Positions 28,733 through 38,310 of a stretch of DNA of 64,000 nucleotides are shown piece by piece. The notes under the pieces were generated by a model. That model was given only the letters and a program-made list of their open reading frames with translations, ran no database searches and was not told the DNA's origin. Source of the stretch: Ignavibacteria bacterium (GTDB taxonomy: Bacteria > Bacteroidota > Ignavibacteria > Tepidaquicellales > Tepidaquicellaceae); assembly GCA_016709315.1 (NCBI GenBank), contig JADJMZ010000007.1, forward strand, positions 124,001-188,000, read 5' to 3'. The position numbers were made by a program, and so were the translations under genes. How positions within the stretch are numbered: the first letter of the stretch is position 1; each line of letters begins with the position of its first letter.

Positions 28733-30304
28733 TTATTTTATCAGCACCATTCTCTTAACATCCGTGAAAACATCTGACTCCATTGGGTTCGATGGGCTCA
28801 CCACAAGTCTGTAAAAATAAACTCCGCTTGGAAAATCAGCTCCGTTAAAAGTAACTTCATATCTTCCTGCAGGTTTGTTTTCATTTACTAAAGTTTTTAC
28901 TTCTTGACCCAGTACATCATATACTTTCAAACTAACATTACTGAACATTGATAATTGATAATTGATAATTGTTGACGGATTAAACGGATTCGGATAATTC
29001 TGCCCAAGCTCATATTTTTCAGGAAATAAATTATTTTCTGATATACCTGTTATTATCGAAGAATATTTAACAGTGGCATAATCGTAGTAAGTACCGGAAC
29101 CCTGACTTGTGCCAGTCAGGTATACAGTTCCTTTTTTATCAACAAACATATCATAAACATAGTTAAAATGGTTTCCGGGATAAGTATAGTTAACTATAAA
29201 TAACTGATTGCCGTTATTATCATATTTTATTGCTCCGTAACGAGTATATGTATTTGAGTCAATGTTTGCCGTAACATAAATATTCTTTGCTGAATCAAGA
29301 ATTAAAACTGCATAATTTGGAGCAAATCCATCAGTAGTTGGATAAGTTCTTGTCCAAACAATGTTTCCGTCAATATCTAATTTAATTGTGTTGTTAGTTC
29401 CATCACTTCTCCCTGTAATATAAACATTCTGAAATTCATCAACCTCAATATCATATCCAACTACAGGAGGGTGCATTCTTTTTACCCAAATGACATTTCC
29501 TGCACTGTCGTACTTCACAGTAGCACAGTTAAAAGTTTTAGAAGGATCTTCACTAGCTCCGGTCACATAAACGTTCGCTGCATTATCTGTCGTTAATGCA
29601 TAAGGAAAATCATAAGCAAGTGGAGGTGGACCTGGACCGCTATAATGTCGAATCCAGATTATTCTGCCGCCATTTGTATATTTAATTGTATTATAGTCAT
29701 ATGATGTATTAATATATTCGGTCTCTCCAGTAACAAGAATATTTCCGGTATTGTCCAAAGACAAATCATGTAGTTTGTAAGCACCGGGATATTTGGTGAT
29801 CCAAAACCGGTTGCCGTTTTGGTCATATTTTGCCACTGTATATCTTCCTGATCCAACACCAGCTACATAAATATTTCCCAGAGAATCTATAACAAGTTTG
29901 TTATAATCAGTTGAGTCATATCTTGTCCATTTCAGATTTCCGTATTTATCATACTTGATCAGGGAAACGGCTCCTGCTATATATACATTTCCTGAATCAT
30001 CCAATTTGATGTCATGACCTAAATTATAATTATTGCCCGGTTTCTGATAATCTCTGACCCATAAGCTGTCTCCGTATCTGTTATATTTAATTGTCGTACA
30101 TTTATATCCGGAACTAATTTCAACTCCTCCGGTAACTATTACATTTCCCGAATCATCAACAATTATTGCACTTGCTGCATCATCTAAACTACCTGAGCCT
30201 GTATATCTTCTTACCCATTCGGTCTGCATTTGAGATATACATAAGCTTGAATTTAATAAAACTGATAATATTATTATTGTCAAAGAAATTATTTTCCTTT
30301 CCAT
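28733..30304 (-). CDS. SBBP beta-propeller surface protein with type IX sorting domain, coupled to a copper oxidase gene
   Basis: The 523-residue protein has a signal peptide (MERKIISLTIIILSVLLNSSLCIS), about nine SBBP repeats (NVIVTGGVEISSGYKCTTIKYN and similar) and a sorting domain (YELGQNYPNPFNPSTIINYQL ... KRMVLIK). It starts 14 bases after the stop of the radical copper oxidase gene, so both are probably on one mRNA. In the sorting domain, the segment TIINYQLSM is written in the simple repeat AATTATC, unlike the paralogues. Confidence 0.9.
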   Translation of the reverse strand: MERKIISLTIIILSVLLNSSLCISQMQTEWVRRYTGSGSLDDAASAIIVDDSGNVIVTGGVEISSGYKCTTIKYNRYGDSLWVRDYQKPGNNYNLGHDIKLDDSGNVYIAGAVSLIKYDKYGNLKWTRYDSTDYNKLVIDSLGNIYVAGVGSGRYTVAKYDQNGNRFWITKYPGAYKLHDLSLDNTGNILVTGETEYINTSYDYNTIKYTNGGRIIWIRHYSGPGPPPLAYDFPYALTTDNAANVYVTGASEDPSKTFNCATVKYDSAGNVIWVKRMHPPVVGYDIEVDEFQNVYITGRSDGTNNTIKLDIDGNIVWTRTYPTTDGFAPNYAVLILDSAKNIYVTANIDSNTYTRYGAIKYDNNGNQLFIVNYTYPGNHFNYVYDMFVDKKGTVYLTGTSQGSGTYYDYATVKYSSIITGISENNLFPEKYELGQNYPNPFNPSTIINYQLSMFSNVSLKVYDVLGQEVKTLVNENKPAGRYEVTFNGADFPSGVYFYRLVVSPSNPMESDVFTDVKRMVLIK

Positions 30305-30318
30305 AGTTTGTAATTCAT

Positions 30319-31995
30319 TTATGAGATTTTTATAAATTTCCCTATGGAGGGAATCTTCCAGTCACCAGATGTACTTAGAGTCTTATCCTTCAAAACAAAG
30401 AGCATATAATAACCGGGAGGAGCTTTATATACGTCAGGAGTTTCTACTACATATTCATTAAGACTTCCTCCATGAGAAAAATTCAACTCTATATACCGCT
30501 GATCCATATTATTGCCGTGAGTCACTGCTCCGGGTTTCATTAAGCAAATTGAATCAATTTGATAAGTCCCATCAAGTGTTATCTCAAATGTATCTTCATA
30601 GTTTATTTCATCCGGAGCATCTGTTATTACTGGTCTTCCGCCTTCTAATAAGTATTGCGGCTTGTAAATAGAGAATCGTCTCTCAGTATCATCCTCCACA
30701 TCGCCTCCGTTAGATACTCTTCCTCCGCCAAGTAATACACGTCCGTCTGGTAAAAGTATTGCAGTCGAGTGATAATGTCTGGCGACTGGCATATCAGGCA
30801 ATAATTCCTGAGATATCCATTCCATTGTGTCTGTGTCTAATAATTCAGGAGTTAAAACAGATCCGCCTGAATTAACTCCTCCAATAATTAATAAACTTCT
30901 GTCAGGCAAAATTACTGCATTATGATCGGCTCTTGCATATCTCATTTCTTGAACAGCACTTTCCCAAAGAGGGCTGTCTTCTGCAGGTGATAAATCAATT
31001 AAATCAATTCTGTTTAGAAATCCGTCCCATCTTCCTCCTGTTATTATAACTCTTGCCTGATCATCCGGATATTTGCGAATCGGAAGAAGTACTCCTGCCG
31101 AAGCTTCGCTTGGAGAGGTTCTTTTATTCTCAATTGCTGTCCAGTACGGATCAGGATCACTTGCAAACGGATCAAATATTTGAGAATATCCTTCGGTATA
31201 GACAGTAGGTCTGGCATCATTCGGAACCAATTGTGTGCTTGCATAAAATACCATTCCCTTTAAGTCACCAAGTGGAATAACATGTGCATCGGGATATGAA
31301 TAAGATACATCAACAGGTTTTTTTGCTGCTTCTAATAAATTTGATGCCCACCCTTCAGAAATTCCTGAAGGAGTATAAATTTCGGGTATCCTATTATGAA
31401 GTACAATAAACGGAGGATCTGCAGGGGAATAAGGATTTGGCACAACTTCATCAGTTAATCCTGCCATACATAAAACAGTGCCATTATGAAGTAATGTTAA
31501 AGTTGGATACCATCTTCCTTTAATCATTATGTGAGGGGCTTCTGAAGAACCGGTCACGCTCCAAAAATCTGTCGCCGGAACTGGCGGACCCGGATCAACA
31601 TCTGGATCCGGGTCAAAAATAAAAGAATAACGGAGCCCTCTGTCCGGTGCTATAGGTTCAAAAGCATCCGGATAAGGATTATTTAATTCTCCTCCCGCAA
31701 CTAATAATTTCCCGTTAGGCAGGAAACAATGCCCACTGCAAAAAATTTTTGAAGCTTGAATTGTATACGCCTGAACAAGAGGACTTGCAGCTTCATAATA
31801 TACAGGCCATTTCGGAACTACATAATTCTCTTCTGAGATTTCATTTGTTCCGGGGTCATAAAGCCGCGTCCAAAAAGGATAAGAACGGCAATGAAAAAAT
31901 AATACATGTCCTAAATGTGTAAGACAAGCATGAACAGCTACAACCTTTGAATCTTCGGGAGCGTCTTCTTCCCATTCACCTATTGGTTCAGCCAT
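30319..31995 (-). CDS. Galactose oxidase / glyoxal oxidase-like radical copper oxidase (Kelch + DUF1929)
   Basis: The 558-residue protein has a Kelch-type propeller (GKLLVAGG, DRSLLIIGG, DGRVLLGGG) and a C-terminal DUF1929 E-set domain. All copper and cofactor residues of the AA5 family seem present: Cys86 in FCSGHC and Tyr163 in RWYPT for the cross-linked radical, Tyr408-His409 in RHYHS, and His493 in VTHGNNMDQR. It would oxidise alcohols or aldehydes to give H2O2. An AGGAGG site 8 bases before the ATG and an upstream in-frame stop fix the start, so it lacks any signal peptide, odd for this family. It directly precedes an SBBP surface gene. Confidence 0.88.
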   Translation of the reverse strand: MAEPIGEWEEDAPEDSKVVAVHACLTHLGHVLFFHCRSYPFWTRLYDPGTNEISEENYVVPKWPVYYEAASPLVQAYTIQASKIFCSGHCFLPNGKLLVAGGELNNPYPDAFEPIAPDRGLRYSFIFDPDPDVDPGPPVPATDFWSVTGSSEAPHIMIKGRWYPTLTLLHNGTVLCMAGLTDEVVPNPYSPADPPFIVLHNRIPEIYTPSGISEGWASNLLEAAKKPVDVSYSYPDAHVIPLGDLKGMVFYASTQLVPNDARPTVYTEGYSQIFDPFASDPDPYWTAIENKRTSPSEASAGVLLPIRKYPDDQARVIITGGRWDGFLNRIDLIDLSPAEDSPLWESAVQEMRYARADHNAVILPDRSLLIIGGVNSGGSVLTPELLDTDTMEWISQELLPDMPVARHYHSTAILLPDGRVLLGGGRVSNGGDVEDDTERRFSIYKPQYLLEGGRPVITDAPDEINYEDTFEITLDGTYQIDSICLMKPGAVTHGNNMDQRYIELNFSHGGSLNEYVVETPDVYKAPPGYYMLFVLKDKTLSTSGDWKIPSIGKFIKIS

Positions 31996-32405
31996 TTTAA
32001 TATCCTCCTGATTTAAATATTAAGTTTAATATCAATTGTTTGCGAATTAAAAAAATCTTTATTTTATTTTGTATTATAATCTGGTTTTAATTTCATAAAA
32101 TTATTACCAGATAAATATTTACTTTTAAGAGTTGATTACAATTTTGAGAATCTTTTAAATTTTAAACTTCCTTTAGATATTTTAAAACTACATAACTTTA
32201 ATGCATATTGTATTAATAAGCAAGTAAGAATTTTTTAATTTTTATCTGCTGCCGTTTCAGAAAGCTTATCCGCTGGCTGAATCCCCCGCGTATAATATTT
32301 ATCAAATTTCGTCATTCAGCCAGAGTCGCTCCCTGTTAGCATTTATAAGTCAGAGCAACTTTCTATAGGACGACTCTGCCGACGAAGTCTTACACTCGAG
32401 TATAA
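31996..32405. repeat. 410-bp gap with a dispersed palindromic repeat
   Basis: AT-rich leader for the oxidase gene, then at 32311-32381 a copy of the GTCATTC(C/A)G-CAGAGTCGCTCCC palindrome also seen at 19349-19419. No gene found. Confidence 0.5.
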
Positions 32406-34052
32406 TTATTTAATCAAAAGCATTCTCCCCGTCAGGACAATTCCGTTTGATTCAAATCTGTAAAAATAAATTCCGCTTGATAGATTAGCTCCGTTGAAAT
32501 TAACTGAATATCTTCCTGCATTTTGTTTTTCTTTTACTAAAATTGCAATTTCATTCCCAAGAACATCATAAACTTTTAACGACACGTAATTCGTAACTCG
32601 CTCGCCTCGCGAAGCGGGTAATTCGTAATTGATCTTTGTCGTCGGATTAAACGGATTCGGATAATTGTATAAATCATAACTCCCAAATTCATTATTTTCT
32701 CCGGATAAAATTCCGGTAATTGTTGAATATTTAACTGAAACTATCCCTGTATATCCTAAGGATAATTCTCCTTCACCGGAAACATAAATACTGCCGGAGC
32801 TATCTAAATTTAAACAATATGCGAAATTTTCGTGCGGCGTCCTGTATCTTTTTGACCAAATTATTTTTCCGTTCATATCAAGTTTTAATGTAAAATAATC
32901 CATTCGAAATGAAGTAGATTGAGAAGCCCCTGTAATATAAATATTCCCAAAAAAGTCTGATAAGACAGAATATGCTTCGTCATCACTTCCAGGATCTTCT
33001 CCATTCATATTCTTTATTAATAAAGTATCTCCGTTTGGAGCAAACTTTAATATCAAATAATCACCATAAGTATCTTTAAATGTGAATCCAACAATTAAAA
33101 TATTTGATTGGTTGTCTAGGAAAAGTGAATTTGCTCTGTCGATATTACCTCCATTATAAAGCCTGCTCCATAATAAATTTCCTTCCGTTGAATATTTTAA
33201 AGTAACGAAATCATAATTATTTGAAATATAACTGTATCCAACTACAACTAAGTTGTTTTCTTTATCAATGGCAGAATACGTAGGTCTCAACCAATCACCA
33301 TAATAAGTAGGATATTTTTCAATCCACTTTTCAACTCCATTCTGATCATATTTAATGTTTACAATTTCGTTTCCTGTCGGCAGTGTTCCATATCCCGAAG
33401 AATAAACATTCATAGAATCATCCGAGACAACTGAATATCCCCAGTCATGAGTAGTTGGGGAAGTACGATATACTTTTGTCCATAAAGAGTCTCCATTTGA
33501 AGAGTATTTTATTGTCACCATTTGTCTGTAAACAGAACTTGTAATTCCAAATCCAACCACATATATATTTCTTTCTTTATCAATGCTCATTCCGAATGGT
33601 TCATCTGTTTTGTTTCCAATCCAGTTAAGACTTCGTTTCCATTTCATCTGACCGTTTGTATTGTATTTAATTGTTACCCAGTTTATTCCTCCCAGTGCCG
33701 CTCCATCATCGCTTTCGCCCGTTACATATACATTTCCCGAATCGTCCAAAACCATTCCGATCAGATAATCATAACTGTTTCCGGTTCCGTTATATCTTTG
33801 CTTCCAGATAAGATTTCCTGACGGATTGTATTTCAAGACAATATAGTCATAGCCGTGAGTGCTGTCGCTGTTTCCGGCTACGATAAAATTACCGTCTTTA
33901 TCTATATCGCTTTTCTTCGGGAAGTTATAACCCGAACCTGTTCCGGGATAAGTAGCCACCCACTCCTGCGTAACCTGCGCAGAGAGAAATTTAGCGGTTA
34001 GTATTAAGAATATGATTATTATTTTTTTCATGATTTTGATTATGCTGTACAT
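32406..34052 (-). CDS. SBBP beta-propeller surface protein with type IX sorting domain (duplicated unit, copy 2)
   Basis: The 548-residue frame is the near-twin of the gene at 26627 through the signal peptide and most SBBP repeats; the natural start is probably the inner ATG at 34031. The ends differ: here the sorting domain is YDLYNYPNPFNPTTKINYEL ... GIVLTGRMLLIK. It contains an ASRGERVTNY insertion whose DNA is a palindromic repeat (TAATTCGTAA copies around a CTCGC/GCGAAG stem). No FG-GAP gene follows; the 410-bp gap lies downstream. Confidence 0.9.
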   Translation of the reverse strand: MYSIIKIMKKIIIIFLILTAKFLSAQVTQEWVATYPGTGSGYNFPKKSDIDKDGNFIVAGNSDSTHGYDYIVLKYNPSGNLIWKQRYNGTGNSYDYLIGMVLDDSGNVYVTGESDDGAALGGINWVTIKYNTNGQMKWKRSLNWIGNKTDEPFGMSIDKERNIYVVGFGITSSVYRQMVTIKYSSNGDSLWTKVYRTSPTTHDWGYSVVSDDSMNVYSSGYGTLPTGNEIVNIKYDQNGVEKWIEKYPTYYGDWLRPTYSAIDKENNLVVVGYSYISNNYDFVTLKYSTEGNLLWSRLYNGGNIDRANSLFLDNQSNILIVGFTFKDTYGDYLILKFAPNGDTLLIKNMNGEDPGSDDEAYSVLSDFFGNIYITGASQSTSFRMDYFTLKLDMNGKIIWSKRYRTPHENFAYCLNLDSSGSIYVSGEGELSLGYTGIVSVKYSTITGILSGENNEFGSYDLYNYPNPFNPTTKINYELPASRGERVTNYVSLKVYDVLGNEIAILVKEKQNAGRYSVNFNGANLSSGIYFYRFESNGIVLTGRMLLIK

Positions 34053-34284
34053 GCATAGAATGTTTTGAAGTTTTCAGCGGAATGAGAAAGTTGCCAGAGT
34101 GTATTCTGCCTTTAATATTTTCTTTTTAAAGTATTAATGAATGCTTAAAGATTAAATGCAATTATTTTTGTATACAATAATCTGAGTATTATTATGACCG
34201 GTGTCTCCGCGCTTTACGGGACTCCGGCGGAAGTAATTACATTGTATGGACGAAAGTCCTGAAAGTATACGGAAAGATTTTTTC

Positions 34285-34354
34285 CGCCACGAATTACACT
34301 AATTTACACTAATTATATTTCAATATTTTTTTCATATTAGTGTAATAAGCGGCG
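34285..34354. repeat. Imperfect palindrome CGCC...ACACTAAT/ATTAGTGT...GGCG, copy 2
   Basis: Nearly identical to 28491-28560; part of the 2.1-kb direct repeat. Confidence 0.65.
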
Positions 34355-34416
34355 AGTTATTGTTTCATTTTTGAGAGGTCAACCGTAGTAAATTTATTTA
34401 ATCAGTTGGAAAAGTC

Positions 34417-34519
34417 TTGTTGTTGGTCACTAAAAAGTTTGCAGCAAAGTATGTTCTGAAATTTGAAGATGGATAAGCAAACTTTTTAGAACCCACTGGG
34501 CAGGCACCAACAACGGCGG
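34417..34519. repeat. REP-like palindrome, dispersed copy
   Basis: TTGTTGTTGGTCACTAAAAA is mirrored by GCAAACTTTTTAGAACCC and ACCAACAACGGCGGG. The best-conserved dispersed copy of the transposase-flanking palindrome; it abuts a minisatellite. Confidence 0.75.
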
Positions 34520-34520
34520 G

Positions 34521-34876
34521 AAGATTCCAACGCGCGGTAAAGATTCCAACGGGCGGCAAAGATTTTCCAACGCACGGTAAAGATTTCCCAACGCACGGTA
34601 AAGATTTTCCAACGCATGGTAAAGATATTCCAACGGACGGCAAAGATATTCCAACGGACGGCAAAGATATTCCAACGGACGGTAAAGATATTCCAACGCA
34701 CAACAAAGATATTCCAACGCACGGCAAAGATATTCCAACGCACGGCAAAGATATTCCAACGGACGGCAAAGATTTTCCAACGGACGGCAAAGATATTCCA
34801 ACGGACGGTAAAGATTTCCCAACGCACGGTAAAGATTTTCCAACGCACGGTAAAGATTTCCCAACGCACGGTAAAA
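34521..34876. repeat. 21-bp minisatellite array 2
   Basis: About 17 tandem copies of a 21-bp unit with consensus CCAACGSACGGYAAAGATWTT (19 to 21 bases, edges degenerate). All three minus-strand frames and a plus-strand frame are open only because the unit has no stop and is a multiple of three. Not a gene. Confidence 0.85.
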
Positions 34877-34888
34877 ATGTTCTAACGA

Positions 34889-34952
34889 ATGGCTTCGATT
34901 TTGTTTTCGGTGGCTTCGATTTTGTTTTCGATGGCTTCGATTTTGTTATCGG
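34889..34952. repeat. Short 21-bp array, three copies
   Basis: Three copies of a third 21-bp unit, GGCTTCGATTTTGTTTTCG plus two bases, directly follow array 2. Confidence 0.75.
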
Positions 34953-35095
34953 AATCATAAATCAGGGATTTTTATAGACTGCTGTACCCTTAGGCAGACA
35001 ATTCCCATCCAGCAGGTCCCCTGTTTGGATGTATAGTTTCAAAATAAAGAGTTATATCGGGGTGACCCTGCTGAACGGAGAGTGACTCAACGAAT

Positions 35096-35255
35096 ACGTC
35101 AAAATGAATCTGATATTTGAGTCATCTTTTAATTAAGTGACCCGGAAATACAACATTGATTCAATTAATGAAACTTGTAAATGCATATTATTTAAATTAA
35201 GTTAATATAGATTTTAAAAAAGGAAAACAAAAATTATGAGAGAAATCTTTTATCC
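35096..35255 (+). promoter_or_regulatory. Conserved leader block upstream of surface operon, copy 2
   Basis: Strongly similar to 19515-19670, sharing TGAGTCATCTTTTAATT and TGACCCGGAAATACAACATT. Again it is preceded by a 21-bp minisatellite and followed by a short ORF and surface genes. Just before it, 35000-35085 has arms CCAGCAGGTCCCC and GGGGTGACCCTGCTG of another palindrome. Confidence 0.45.
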
Positions 35256-35304
35256 TGACATTAACTTTCAAAAAGATTTTTCAACAGACAGAATAAATTT
35301 ATGA
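35236..35304 (+). other. Possible short ORF, 22 codons
   Basis: The ATG follows AAAAAAGGAAAA. The frame begins MREIFYPD and contains QKDF, resembling the short frame at 19653. Low confidence. Confidence 0.25.
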
Positions 35305-35339
35305 TTTTAAAAGTCTTTTTAAATTTAAAGTAAATAATC

Positions 35340-36662
35340 ATGGCAACTCAGGAAGCAGTAATAACTCAATCTACAGGAGCGCAGACATTTGATTCAACTT
35401 ATGCTTCTGCAAGAACTGCAGCAAACGCAGGTGATTTAATACAAATATGGGCTGACTTAACAGACGAACAGATATTATTAAAGGACGGAGTTGATATCTG
35501 GATAGCTCCCGGAAGAATTATAAAAACTTCTCAAAGTGTGCCTTTAATTCTTGACAATGACACAGGTTATACATCTCCTGTCAGCGTAAATATTACAGGT
35601 AATGGGGTTTTTAGAAACAGTAACGATAAATACAGATGTGTAGCAATATATAATTCAGGATCAAAAGTAACAATAATGTGTGACAGTATTGAAGGTATCG
35701 GCACAGATCCCGAAGACAGCGAATGGGCGACAGTTCATATTGTTAATGCCGCAAAGTTTCATCTCACCTGTAATAAAGTTTCAAATGTAAATCAAAAAGC
35801 GATTTATTTTGACAATGAAGTTGCAGACATAAATATAAATGTCGATGTAATAGAGAACGGCGAATATGCGGGAGGTGATGTCATATCAATTAAAGGTGAT
35901 GGTATTCTAAATGCAAATGAAGTGATTTGCAGAAATAATGGCAGTTGCCTGAATCATAAAGCAGGAACGTTTATTGCAAATATTCTTAAACTTACCTCTG
36001 TAAATGAAGATGTTGAATCGGCTGGAACTGTGCATCTCTCCGATGGAACCGGAACTCAAAATTTAACACTATTTTTTGATGAAATACAGAATTTAAGTAA
36101 AGAAGGCGGGAATGCAGTTACTGCATCTGAAGGGATACTAAATTTAAACGGTCGGTATATATATGCAAAAGGTGGAATGTCCATGGATTTACGTGCTGAT
36201 GCAGATATACTGGTAGATGAGATCATCAGTAAAACTAAAGGTATCAATATTAATAATAATCCTAGCTCAGGTAATAAGAAAGTAATTATTGATGCAAATA
36301 TTATTGAAGGAAGTAACGGAAATAATGGAGTTGTAAAATCAGCAAATGGTTCGAATTATGTCTTGAGAAATGCGAAGATAAAAAATATTAGTAATTCAGG
36401 TGATTCAGTATGTATTTATATTGATTCAGGAAGTACTTTGACAAGCCAAACAATTGAAATAGAAAATTTAATCCTTGTATCAGGCAATGTATCTAGTGGA
36501 AAGACTATTTTTAGAGCTGGATCAACTGCAATTAATGTTAAAAATCTTGGATTATTTGTAAATAAAGCCATTGATGAAGACAAGATAAAATTGGAAATAG
36601 GATTAGGATTAGATGATCCGGATTACAATTATAAATATATTGTCAGCACTGACATAAGCTAA
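35340..36662 (+). CDS. Predicted parallel beta-helix protein without signal peptide (paralogue 1)
   Basis: The 440-residue protein is rich in short hydrophobic/Asn/Gly repeats (VNITGNGVFRNSNDKYRCVAIY, ININVDVIENGEYAGGDVISI) that read like rungs of a right-handed beta-helix. An in-frame stop three codons upstream fixes the start, and MATQEAVITQSTGAQTF is not a signal peptide. The paralogue at 38311 shares DLIQIWADLTxxxILLKDGVDIWI and the end LFVNKAID...LxIGxxL. It lies 7 bases before an SBBP surface gene. Function not recognised; tail-spike-like, adhesin-like or polysaccharide-acting roles are possible. Confidence 0.75.
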   Translation: MATQEAVITQSTGAQTFDSTYASARTAANAGDLIQIWADLTDEQILLKDGVDIWIAPGRIIKTSQSVPLILDNDTGYTSPVSVNITGNGVFRNSNDKYRCVAIYNSGSKVTIMCDSIEGIGTDPEDSEWATVHIVNAAKFHLTCNKVSNVNQKAIYFDNEVADININVDVIENGEYAGGDVISIKGDGILNANEVICRNNGSCLNHKAGTFIANILKLTSVNEDVESAGTVHLSDGTGTQNLTLFFDEIQNLSKEGGNAVTASEGILNLNGRYIYAKGGMSMDLRADADILVDEIISKTKGININNNPSSGNKKVIIDANIIEGSNGNNGVVKSANGSNYVLRNAKIKNISNSGDSVCIYIDSGSTLTSQTIEIENLILVSGNVSSGKTIFRAGSTAINVKNLGLFVNKAIDEDKIKLEIGLGLDDPDYNYKYIVSTDIS

Positions 36663-36669
36663 TTGAAGA

Positions 36670-38283
36670 ATGAATAATATAACTAAAATATTTCTAACAT
36701 TGCTCTTAACTGTGTCAAGTGTAAATTATCTATTTTCACAAGTTACACAAGAGTGGGTTTCAAGATTTTCTCAAATTACAAATAGTAATGATGGTGCTAG
36801 TGCAATAATAGTAGATTCTAGTGATAACATATATATCACAGGTGGTAGCATAGGGGCAGGGACACAGAGTGATTATGTGACAATTAAATATAATTCCAAT
36901 GGCATTCAACAATGGATTAAAATTTATAATGGTTCTGGAAATGGTGCTGATATTGCTGATGCTATAGCCATTGATAAAGAAAATAATATATATGTAACGG
37001 GGGAAAGTATGGGAATATTAACAGGTATTGATTGTGTAACAATTAAATATAACTCGTCAGGTATTCAACAATGGATAGCGAGATATAGTACTCCTGGAAA
37101 TCATAGAGATGCAAGTTATAGAATTGCTTTAGATAATTCAGGGAATGTAATTGTGGCAGGAGAAAGTTATAATTCTAACCTATCGCAAAGCGAGTATTGC
37201 ACAATAAAATATGATAATTTCGGATCTCAGTTGTGGGTGAGAAATTACCATGCCGCTGGTATAATATTCGCTTTAGCAGTTGATAATTCTAATAATATAT
37301 ATGTAAATGGCAGCATTGCGGACTCACCTACACAAGAAGATTATGCAACTATAAGATATGATTCTTTCGGAAATCAGATTTGGTTGGCAAGATATGATGG
37401 CTCAGCTCACATGAGTGACTATACTGAACATTTAGTTATAGATGATTCTGCAAATGTCTATGTTAGCGGTTATACAACAGGTTTAAACACAGGACCTGAT
37501 TTTACTACAATTAAATATAATTCATCAGGAGTCAGGAAATGGATTGCTGTATATGATGGTCCATCACATTCAAGTGATGTGGTTCGTTCGATCGGAATAG
37601 ACAATAAGAATAATATTTATGTTACAGGCACTACAATAGGTCCCGGTACGGGTTATGACTGGGTAACAATTAAATATAATTCAGATGGAGTTCAACAATG
37701 GATTACTAAATTTAATAATGGGACTGATGATACACCATGGGATTTGGCTGTTGATATTCAAGGAAACGTTTATATAACTGGTGAAAGTGATGGTAATGGA
37801 ACAGGAGATGATTATGCAACAATAAAATATAATTCAGTCGGACAGCAACAATGGTTGAAAAGATATGATTTCTCAGGTGTATATGGTGATGTGGCAAGTT
37901 CAATCGCAGTCGATAAATCTGGAAGTGTATTTGTAACAGGTTCAAGTGATAGGGACTTTTTAACAATAAAGTATTCCCAGCTAACCGGAGCAATAACTAA
38001 TTTATCTGAAATACAGACTGAATACAAACTTTCACAGAATTATCCTAATCCTTTTAATCCAGAAACAGTTATCAGATATCAGTTAACTTCTAGTAGTTTT
38101 GCCTCAGTAGTTGTTTGTGATGTTTTGGGAAATGAAGTAAAAACATTACTAAGTAATACCAAACCTGCAGGAAACTATGAAGTAGAATTTAATGGAGGTT
38201 ATTTACCAAGCGGAATTTACTTTTATTCATTGTTAATTGATGGAAATGTAATAGATACAAAACGAATGATACTTTTAAAGTAA
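36670..38283 (+). CDS. SBBP beta-propeller surface protein with type IX sorting domain, between two beta-helix genes
   Basis: The 537-residue intact protein has a signal peptide (MNNITKIFLTLLLTVSSVNYLFS), about nine SBBP repeats (NIYITGGSIGAGTQSDYVTIKYNS and similar) and a sorting domain (YKLSQNYPNPFNPETVIRYQL ... DTKRMILLK). It is the intact relative of the broken gene at 19775-21379. It starts 7 bases after the first beta-helix gene and ends 27 bases before the second, so the three form an operon. Confidence 0.92.
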   Translation: MNNITKIFLTLLLTVSSVNYLFSQVTQEWVSRFSQITNSNDGASAIIVDSSDNIYITGGSIGAGTQSDYVTIKYNSNGIQQWIKIYNGSGNGADIADAIAIDKENNIYVTGESMGILTGIDCVTIKYNSSGIQQWIARYSTPGNHRDASYRIALDNSGNVIVAGESYNSNLSQSEYCTIKYDNFGSQLWVRNYHAAGIIFALAVDNSNNIYVNGSIADSPTQEDYATIRYDSFGNQIWLARYDGSAHMSDYTEHLVIDDSANVYVSGYTTGLNTGPDFTTIKYNSSGVRKWIAVYDGPSHSSDVVRSIGIDNKNNIYVTGTTIGPGTGYDWVTIKYNSDGVQQWITKFNNGTDDTPWDLAVDIQGNVYITGESDGNGTGDDYATIKYNSVGQQQWLKRYDFSGVYGDVASSIAVDKSGSVFVTGSSDRDFLTIKYSQLTGAITNLSEIQTEYKLSQNYPNPFNPETVIRYQLTSSSFASVVVCDVLGNEVKTLLSNTKPAGNYEVEFNGGYLPSGIYFYSLLIDGNVIDTKRMILLK

Positions 38284-38310
38284 AATTTAAAAAACTTTTA
38301 AATTAAGATT

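Noticed and set aside
34398..34958. Open frames of 89-186 residues across minisatellite 2
   Set aside because: Same reason: three overlapping frames on one strand and one on the other are open through the 21-bp repeat.
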